Assembly (NCBI GenBank): GCA_963680875.1
Contig: OY804580.1
Coordinates: 111,045,534 to 111,109,533 of the forward strand
Source of the DNA: Bathymodiolus brooksi
Taxonomy: Eukaryota; Mollusca; Bivalvia; Mytilida; Modiolidae
DNA length: 64,000 bases
Reading direction: 5' to 3'
Positions within the stretch are counted from its first letter, which is position 1. Each line of letters opens with the position of its first letter. The notes below the pieces were generated by a model. That model had not been told where the DNA came from. It was given only the letters and a program-made list of their open reading frames with translations, and made no database searches. Position numbers and translations under genes: made by a program. This document shows positions 30,001-41,000 of this stretch, piece by piece.

Positions 30001-33000
30001 AAAATTTGAAGGATTGACGGACAATATAAATTTATTTTCAAATATCATGAAGAATAGCTTCAACGATTTCAAACATTCTCAAATTTATTATTTACTTTCA
30101 AAGACACAGAAAAATCAAGAAGAATAGTGTCTTTCTCCTGTTCAGGAAGAGATATTATATATTTCAAAATACCAAATAAATAACCCACTATAACTTGTAT
30201 TGGAGGCAAAAAAAAAGGAATACTAAATTGGCCTTAAATAATTTCTACTTTCTCACTCAATCATGAGTTTGACTTTGTACAATTTCTATTGGAGTGAAGC
30301 TAAACAATACTTAATTTACGCTAAACAGTTTCTACTGTATTAATCTCTATAACTTTAACCAGTCTGTGCCAAAAACATTTTGACAAACTAGCCTGAACAG
30401 TATTTTAGAAGAATTTGTTCTATTTGATTTAGTAAATTTTATGCAATTTTTACTAGCCCGAACCAATTTTTACTTGACAGGGGCATAGGGCTAGTGGTCA
30501 TTGGTGCAGACTGTTTAATTATGGCTTACCCTAACTCCTGCTAGAAGGGGTCCTAGTTGATCAGAGGGCATTATCTTGGTAGCAGCTAGCAGGTTCTGTA
30601 AACCTCTTAGTGTGCATATTAATACCTGCAAAAAAAAAATACAACAAACAGGTAAGTTATTTTTGTTTACATGTTCAGACATTACTGTATGAAATTAAAA
30701 TTAAAACATGACTAGAAGCTTACCTGGCACCAAACAAAGCAAAAACTAAAATCTGAGTTTTTTACTGAGCAAACTGGGGCAGTTGTGGTCATGATTGTAT
30801 GGTAGTTGAATTTACAACTACCTATGTAATCAGTGCCTATCACCACTAAAGTTGTCAGTTCGAACCCCGTTCATGGCGAGGTGTACTCAATACAATATTA
30901 TGTGATAAAGTTTGTCAGCGACTTGCGACAGGTCTGTGGTTTTCTCCACCAATAAACAGACCACCATGATATAACTGTAATATTGTTGAAAGTGGTGTTA
31001 AACACCATAAACCTAAAACTACTGAGCAAACCAGCTTAAGCTTAAGTAATATAATTTTTACTAAAGCTATCTTAGTTTTTTTTTAATCTAAAAAATAAAT
31101 CGTAAACTTTGTGACGGACCATTCAATGATCATTCATGTTTATCTTGTTTTTCACAGATTTTTATATTAAGTATGTGCAGTGATGGTGTCCATCTACATT
31201 TTCCAATAGACAAAAAAAAAAGAAAAACAGATTTTAAAGGACCATCCAATGAATCCAGTTCAGCAGTTTATTTATAAAAAGGAGTTTTTTAAACATTTTT
31301 CATATAGGGTGGCAGAAATCTCATTTTTCTTATCAACATGAAAAAACATTGTAAAGAAACATACAAGAATTATTTCTGCCAAGTTTATTTCAATTTTATC
31401 CAGTGCTTTTGGCAAAGAAAATTGACAATATAATGTGTTTACCAGCAGACTATGGTTCAGATGAGTTAAATGATTTAAGAAAATTACTAAATAAATATAG
31501 AATAATAGCAGTTTTGAAGGTCGAGACATTCATACCTGACATTATTGTTTTATCAGTAATGTCATAATGTGTTTGATGTCACATTGACTGATAATTTTTA
31601 GTATCAGTCAGTAAATTGACTGTCGGTGATACTTACAATATCACTCTGTAATATCATAGGAAAAATGTGGTTGCCCAGTCGCCCATGGCAACCAAAATGT
31701 CACCTGGGCGACTTGAAAACGTAGAAAGATAGCCCAGCTGGCTATTAAAAATTCCAGTAGCCCTGTATCCCTAAACTATCGTTTGTCCGTTTGTATCGTG
31801 ATCGTTTTTTTGCTACCTGTTCAACTGAAATGTTTCTAACTCAAAGGAACATCAGTTACGGCTTTTCAAACAGGGAACCAGAATGTGTAGTTTATAGAAT
31901 AATCCTCCGGCTAAGGAGCACTCTAAATTTCGGTAAATTTTCAAAGTTCAAAACATACCAGTGCGGTTGTAAAGCTTACGGAAGGATTCGAGAAAAGGTG
32001 ATTTTTTAAAATATTTTGTAATTAATTAATTGTTATTGTTTAGATTATAGTATGTCGTTAATATATTAAAATATACCAAAACAAAGAATTAAATCGAGGC
32101 AATTCCGGAATTGTTTTTTATCTTTAATTTTTTATCAACATCCATGTCTATCGAAAATTATAAAGTTAGTGATGTGGAATTATTTATCGGGGGTCAAGCC
32201 TCCCAGTGAATTTGAAAAGAAAAAAAAGAAGTTTGAAAGTACCAAAGAGTACTACTACAAGGGGTATGATAAAGATAAGCATACAAGGAAATATTTACCA
32301 TAGTGGGAAAAGGTTGAAGTATGTGGATGACAAGGGGATGATATGTACAGTGTGTATTTGCAACTCACACAAATTAAGATAATAAGACCATACTACTATT
32401 CTGGTAGTTGATTTTTTTTTAAATCAAGAAAAATGTACCAAATGTTTATATATTGGGGAAAATCCACTTTTTCAACTAGTTTTTTTTCTTTCAAAAATGT
32501 GTGTAAAATGCAGGATTTGGCTTAAAAAATACAAATTTTCTTGGAGGGGGGGGAGGGGAATAACCCCCCTAGCAGCCCTCGTCATTTTCACCTGGGCTAC
32601 TGCTTTTTAATCTGGGCTAGCAGTCTCAAAATTTCAGTAGCCCAGTTGGCTATTATGCACAAAAAGTTAATCTGGGACCCTGAATATACCATCGTAGATT
32701 TCTTTTACGAGAATGGATTTTTTCAAAGCAATATCACATTGAAGGTGAAGCTGTGAGATACTATGAGAAGTCAATTTCGTGCAAAACATATCAAGGATAG
32801 TATGTTTATCGAGGATTTGTCAAGGTGACTTCAGTGACATCAATATTTCCTTATGCTAGAAATCAACAATAATCTGCTTGTATCACACTTGTTGCTTGAA
32901 AAACAGTTATTGTCTTGTGTCAAGATTTACAGGAAAATTTACAAATCACTGATAAATTCAAATAACCCCATCCCTATTCTTACAAATTTTTTTTTAAAGT

Positions 33001-36000
33001 TTATGCTGTTTAACGCCACTTTCAACAATATTTCAGTTATATCATGTTAGTCAGTTTTATTGGTGGAGGAAACCGGAGTACCCGGAGAAAACCACCAACC
33101 TGTCACAAGTCACTACCAAACTTTATCACATAATGTTGTATTGAGTAAACCTCGCTATGAACGGGACTCGAAATCACAAAGTTAGTGGTGACAGACACTG
33201 ATTGCATAGGTAGTTGTAAATCCAACTAGTATTATTGTCAGCACAGCTCACTAAGATATACCCCTCGCTCCCCACATCTGTCCAACCTATTTCCATAACC
33301 AAAACATTACTGATTGTTCCGACCAAAAATGAAAGGGATCTTCACCGGTAAGCTGCTGATAAAATTTCAAAACATTCTGAGAAACACTACTCAAGTTATC
33401 ATAAGACATAGGGTAAAAATCCTATTTTCCGTCATATCAAGTCCAATAACTCTGGAACGGCAAAAGTGAAAATCGTCAAAAATGAAAGGGATCCTCCTCT
33501 CTTCACCGGTAAGCTGCTGATAAAATTTCAAAACATTCTGAGAAACAATACTCAAGTTATCATACAACATAGGGTAAAAATCCTATTTTCCGTCATATCA
33601 AGTCCAATAACTCTGGAATGGCAAATGTGAAAATCAACAAAATGAAAGGGATCCTCCTCTCTTCACCAGTAAACAGCTGATAAAATTTTAAAAGATTCTA
33701 AGAAACACAACTCAAGTTATCGTACAACATATGATTTGTCTACAGACGGACGGACAGAGATGGTGAAACCAGTATACCCCCCTACAACTTCGTTGCGGGG
33801 GGTATAACTACCATACAATCACGATCATGACGGCCCCCTCTTACAATTTGTTGCCATTACATTAAAACATTTACCTTGCACTGTATGGTAGGATCAAGTC
33901 TTGTAGTTGGTATTTTATGTAACAGCTTCATAAAAATCTCAAAACAAAGGGTAGCATATTTATCTTCCATATATGACTGGCTTGATACTCTGAAATAATT
34001 ATAATAATAGCTTGTGTAAAGTATACATGTGCATTGATGTGTAATACACATATCTTTCATAATCGTTTCTGGACCAGATAATTTTTAGGTTAGTGGGGTA
34101 TTTATCATCTATTTCACAGCAGTATTTATATTTTCTCAGAGAGTATTCATTAAGGTTTATTAAACTTTCAGTTAATCCAATTAATATTTACCCCCTTAAA
34201 ATTTTAGAACAGGGGATAATTGACTATATGGTAGAGTGCTTTGTACTCTCTGAATTTAATATGATAGGGAATTTCGCCAAAATACTTAAATACTTCTCTT
34301 ATTTGGAGCACTGCTTACAGTAATCGTTTTTTCACTGCTCAAAGCTGTTCATACCAATAGATTTGTAGGCCTTTTGTTGATTGGTCTTTTAAAATGTGAC
34401 TTCTGATATGACATGATATTGGATGTTGTCAAGTGTTTGTAGATGAACAGAACAAAATCCTCATCAAATTCTATTTAGATTCCCTGCAATGCTGCTTCCA
34501 AATCGATCATGCCTGTCCTACTTACTTCCTCTGTACCTCCCCCTCCCAACAAGAGAATCAAAATGCCCCTCCTACTTACTTAATGGTTGGATTTTCTAAT
34601 GTCTGGACAGCTTGTCTTAATACATCCTCTTCTGTAGCTCCTCCTTCTATCAAAGGAATTAAAATGCCCCTCCTACTTACTTAATGGTTAGATTTTCTAA
34701 TGTCTGGACAGCTTGTCTTAGTACATCCTCTTCTGTAGCTCCTCCTATCAAAGGAATCAAAATGCCCCTCCTACTTACTTAATGGTTAGATTTTCTAATG
34801 TTTGGACAGCTTGTCTTAATACATTCTCTTCTGTAGCTCCTCCTTCTATCAAAGGAATTAAAATGCCCCTCCTACTTACTTAATGGTTAGATTTTCTAAT
34901 GTCTGGACAGCTTGTCTTAGTACATCCTCTTCTGTAGCTCCTCCTATCAAAGGAATTAAAATGCCCCTCCTACTTACTTAATGGTTAGATTTTCTAATGT
35001 CTGGACAGCTTGTCTTAGTACATTCTCTTCTGTAGCTCCTCCTTCTATCAAAGGAATTAAAATGCCCCTCCTACTTAGCAGTATATCATGGAACTACATG
35101 TAAAATAGATAAAGAATTGATTTGTAAGACTCTTAATAAATGTGATACACAATGTATTTGAAATGAAAAGATTAATTGATGACAAAATGGCTTGGTTTAT
35201 GGTGTTTAATGCCACTTTCAACAATATTTAATTTATATCGTGGCGATCAATTTTATTGATGGAGGAAACCGGAATACCGAGAGAAACCACCGACCTGTTG
35301 GATGTCACTGACAAACATTATCACATAATGTTGTATTGAGTACACATAAGCAGGATTCGAACTCACAACTTTAGTGGTGATAGGCACTGATTGCACAGGT
35401 AGTTGTAAATCCAACTACCATATGATCATGACCACGACTGCCCTGTGATACACAACGTATGTGAAATGAAAAGATTAATCGATGACATAAAGATAATGTG
35501 ACAATAATGTTTATTAAATGAAGTCTTGTTTTGCTTTGTTTCTACTGATTAACATGCCTAGCTATGTTCTGTAATATTTACAGATTATTACATGACATTG
35601 TCAACATCAGACTGGATTTATAACTATCTGTGCAATAAATGCCTATCACCACTACAGTTGTGAGTTCGAACCATGTTCAGGCGAGGCATACTCGATAAAA
35701 CATTATGTGATAAAGTTTGACAGTGAATTGCGACAGGTGTGTGGTTTTCTCTGGGTACTCTGGTTTCCTCCACTAATAAAACTGACTGCCACTATACAAC
35801 TGAAATATTGTTGAAAGTGGAGTTAAACACCATAACCCTACCCTCACCCCTTGATGACATAAACATAATGTTTATTAAAAGAAGTCTAGTTTTGCTTTAT
35901 TTCTACTGACTGACACACTTTTTAGATTATAGATTATTACATTACATTATCCACACCAGTCTTGGAATCATCTTGAGAATTCAATATTAGACTGGGGGCT

Positions 36001-38014
36001 TTAATGCACATACTATCACGAGGAAATGTACATTATTACTGTGTATAAGACCACAGATTTAAAAAAAGCATTCACTTGTTTCTGAATCCTATTGTACTAT
36101 TGCTGTTGTTCTGTTTAGATATGTCAGTTATACCAAATAAAATATGTTTATACCAAGACTACATAAGTGTGCCTCTGGTTATCTTATCTACAAGTGTACC
36201 TAGAAGTATTAATTGTATTTCACGCAGGCACTGTTACGTACAATTTTTTTTTTTTTATATTTTAAATCTCTTTCCACAGAATTTCTACTTTTAATATGGC
36301 TGTACCTTCCCTAGGAGTCCGATATTCTCGTACACAACAGCACCTAATGCCTGCAGGATCATTGACAAAGCCCAGGGCTGACATCTTTGAGCTCCACTAA
36401 TCAAATATTCTGTTACAACATTCAGTGTAGAATCTGTCAGGATCAACTATAAAAAAATAAGCAAATACAATTATTACAGTAATCTTATATTCCAGAAAGA
36501 ATTATCATCAGTTTGAAATAAAAACGTAGATATCAAATTTACTGCGCACGACACGTTTCTGAAATAACCTTCATCGTGTACGCTCAATATAAAAATATTA
36601 GAAAGTCAAATAATTTAAAAGTGTTAGGGAACAATAAAACAACGGGCCTAAACAAGATAGCCAAAATCAGGTCAACTATACCTGAGGAAGGAGAACCTTA
36701 ATTTTGATAAGTATGATCCTTGAAGTTTTGACACTGGTCAATATTAAATGAACAGAAAGATTCCATAGAGGTTATAAGAAGTCATAAACCGAAGATTGAC
36801 AGGCAATACAATGGTCAAAGGAAAAAGGAACAAAAAGACAATCAATGGTGCCATCGTGTTACTCATGGTATAAATCCAGTATTAAATCATATTCTGTAAT
36901 AAGACTTGAACAATGAAAGGATGTGTGATAACGACAAACAGAAAATATCCACGGTCGTCTGTGCAACAGACATTCTGTAGTTGTTAACCAAGCGTAAAAC
37001 TTTCGATAGGTTGACTTAAATTTTACCACTAAGAACACTCCATTCAGGAGTTTCCTTGTTAGCAGCAACTAGATCTATCAAGGATATCCTGATAGCTCCA
37101 GAATATCGTATCGACTGAGAGATATGTATGTACTCCATAGGCAGGATATGTGCATTGTTTCATCTGAATGGAAATTTCACAATGGGAAAATTGAAATAAT
37201 CTCTTTTGTCATAAGTTTGCAATTCACTAAATTCAAGGGACATTTTCATTATAGATGCCAGCAGGCTCCTAAGCAAGCATCTTGAGTGTCAAAAACAGTT
37301 TGAAATCTAGGGTTGTTGTAGATCAATACCAGCTCATATAAAGAAAATAAAATTCCTCTTGCCATATAGGATCTCTGACAGAATGTAGTCGAGTGGTCTA
37401 GGGCGCTGGACGTAAGGCTAAGCGAATGGTGCTGCAGTGTAACAATGGTGTGGGTTCAAATCCCGTCGAGGGAAGAACAAAAATTTGACAGCTCTAAAAT
37501 CTAATTCTAACACTGTTTGGTTTAATTTTCAGACGTATATATATATATATATATATATACAAACGTCTAGAAGCAAGTGACAACCATACAATATATCTGT
37601 CCCACTGGATCTCAAAGTTACTTTAAAGGATACTAGGTTAATACTAAATATTATATACGTCTGAAAATTAAACCAAACAGTGTTAGAATTAGATTTTAGA
37701 GCTGTCAAATTTTTGTTCTTCCCTCGACGGGATTTGAACCCACACCATTGTTACACTGCAGCACCATCGCTTAGCCTTACGTCCAGCGCCCTAGACCACT
37801 CGACTACATCCACTCCTACGTCCAGCGCCCTAGACCACTCGACTACATCCACTAGGGAGTGGATGTAGTCGAGTGGTCTAGGGCGCTGGACGTAAGGCTA
37901 AGCGATGGTGCTGCAGTGTAACAATGGTGTGGGTTCAAATCCCGTCGAGGGAAGAACAAAAATTTGACAGCTCTAAAATCTAATTCTAACACTGTTTGGT
38001 TTAATTTTCAGACG

Positions 38015-38047
<33 letters not shown>

Positions 38048-41000
38048 AGGTTTGAGAACTCTGACCTAATTATGAGATATATTTTTTTTTTAACTTTTTT
38101 CTCTTTAATTTAATCTATTTTACCTGTTGTCTTGCTGTAAAGTTGAAAATAGTCTGACACACTTTGACCAAAAGCCTTTCATCATGAAGAGGAACCAAGC
38201 GACAAAGTTTGTACTGGATCAGCGAGTTTGCTTCCTAAGAAAAAAGAACTTTACATAATGATTAGTGATTATCATATAATACATTCTAACTTTGAAAAAA
38301 ATTAAGCAAATTCCTAATTTAATCATTTCCTATTAATTAAATGTAATTTATAAAGTTAGCATGGCTGAGGACATTACAAGAGGATGGAAATATGTTATCA
38401 TGTAAAACAATTCATAGCAACTTAATGGTACAATTTTTTTTTAAATTTGACTCCAACAGTAGCTCGAAAAACCAGGTTTAATGAATCATGATAAAAAATC
38501 CTGGTCCATAAGACGTCAACGGTGGTGAATAACGGCGTTTGACGCTGGATGGTAAATGGCATTCCAATCCTTGGAATCATTAGATTTTTTTGTCTTTCAT
38601 ATATTTCCAATAGCACTACAAAAACAAGCAACCACAATAGGTTAACATCACAATAAGTTATGATAAAGTTAATAAAAACTCCTGAATTTATTTATAAATT
38701 GACCCTTTCATGATAATTGCAATCCTACATTCATCCGGGACATTTGTGAGTTGAAAAATGATGATTTCCCAAAAATCATGACGTCATAAGCACATTTACT
38801 TGTTCTTCAATGTCATTTTACGGGAAAGGGTATTATTACCACTCACAAATGTCCCGGATGAATGCAGGACCTCAGTTATCATGAAAGGGTCTATTATAGA
38901 CAAGTGAAATTGATATCTTCCTACTGAAAGCTCTTGCATTAAATTTCAAAGGCTACATTAGATACAATAACGTAACCCTCATTCCACTTGTGCTCCAGTT
39001 AGGGTTACGAATCGGTCCCATTCAACGTATGGGAGCAAATTAAAATTTTCGTTCCATGAATATTTCAACTTTCTTTTTGCATATCTGGTCATAACTTATT
39101 ATTCCCTACAATTTTTAAGTAATGGTGATACGAAATAAGTGTTACAATACCTGTTTCTACCTTCACGGTCGATTTCGTAATTGAAAATTACTTACGTCGA
39201 CTCTTGCGATGGGCGGAGCCTATCCATATATGGATCTCAATGCCAAATATGGAAAACTTTTACTACGATTTTACGGCAATCGATCCAAATAAGGATATCT
39301 CCAAAAACGAGGCAAGTGCACGTGAAATAGCAACTTGTAAACAAAATGTCGGACAGAAAGAAGATTTCATGCATTCAAATTTTCAGATGGATATAAGTCT
39401 ACCATGGATTGATGCAGCGTTTACTTAACACCTCAAGGTTTACCTAAATATATTTATCTTTCACCCCTGTTAATTGTTCCAACCACTTACAACGGAATTA
39501 GGACAAAAACCCGCCCCGTGTGAATCACTCCGGGCGCTGCTCCCATTCGTTGAATGGGACCGATTCGTAACCCTCGCTGGGAGCAAAAGCGGACTGAGGG
39601 TTACGTTATCGTATCTAAGGCTACATCAGTATGCCACTTAAATATATTTAAGAAATTATTGTGTTCATGACAATCAAACAACAACTTAATTTACTGTAGA
39701 AGGTCTTATCATTTTCAAGAAAGATGTACTGGTGGACAAAAATCTAAACATTTTTACACCACAGTCAAACCATTTCTATCAAAAAAATCTACAGGTAGTC
39801 AACAGAAAATTGTACTAGTAGAAAATGATAAGATTGTGAACAACACTAAAGATATATGTGATACCTTTAACACCTTTTTTGTAAATGTTGCAAATGACAT
39901 TGGCAAAGATGTTATTTTTGATGGAAATAGACACACTAGTATATTGAAAATTAAGAACAATACACAACATAAATGTAATACACTGTTTGATTTTAAACCT
40001 ACAGATGTTGACACTGTAAACAAACTGGTTAGCAAAATAAACATCAAGAAAGCTACTGGTGTAGATCAGATCTCATCTAAACTTTTACGTGCTGGTGCAC
40101 CTGTACTTAACAAGCATATAACAACACTTGTTAAATAACACTATCAAAACCAGTGTTTCTCCAACCAGGTTAAAAGAAGCTCAGGTTGTTCCACTACATA
40201 AAAAAATTACCCTTTAGACAAAAAGAACTACCGGCCAGTTAGCATTTTACCCACAATTTCTAAAGTTTATGAAATGGTTTTATCTGACCAACTAACTGAT
40301 TTATTTGAAAATATTTTTCATACTTTTTTATGCGCTTTTAGAAAGGGTCATGGTTGTCAGCCAACTTTGCTGAGACTCCTTGAAGATTGGAAAACAGCTC
40401 TAGATAAAAATCAGTATGTGGCAGCAATTCTTATGGATCTTTCGAAGGCTTTTGACTGTCTGCCACATGACATTCTCCTTTGTAAGCTGTCTGCATACGG
40501 CCTATCTCCAAAATCTGTGGAATTACTTAGAAATTATTTAACAGGTCGTAAACAACAAATCAAACTTCAGGGAGATCTCAGCAGTTGGGCCGATATACAA
40601 AAAGGGGTACCTCAAGGCTCTATACTTGGCCCCTTGTTATTTAATATTTTTATTAACGACATCTTTTATTTTATTGAATATGGTACATTGTATAATTATG
40701 CTGACGATAACACCTTGTCTTATGTAAATGATAATTATGAGAAATTAATTGATATACTTGAAAAAGAAAGCTCAGTATTGATAGACTGGTTCAAATTCAA
40801 TTGTATGCAGGCTAATCCAGATAAGTTTCAAGCCATTGCAGTTGGCAATAAGACACATGCCAAGACACCAGTATTTAAAATAGATTCAGCTGAAATTACT
40901 TGTGATGAAGTGGTAAAATTACTAGGAATAGATATTGATTACCATCTTAATATCATTTATCATATTAAAAATATATGTCGTAAAGCTTCTCAACAGTTGA

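Noticed and set aside
31791..32009. Frame shared with 58222-58467 ([15 protein letters not shown]) suggesting a conserved small protein
   Set aside because: Both frames begin at TTG rather than ATG. Between the copies most coding differences change the amino acid (about 11 changing, 3 silent), as expected of neutral repeat DNA.
37386..37470. A decoding tRNA gene with a long variable arm
   Set aside because: A similar 3' extension is present in all three copies and one is inverted. The acceptor stem does not pair convincingly, so it is a tRNA-derived repeat.
39204..39428. 74-codon frame [15 protein letters not shown] as a small gene
   Set aside because: It lies wholly inside the MULE-like element and shows no known domain.
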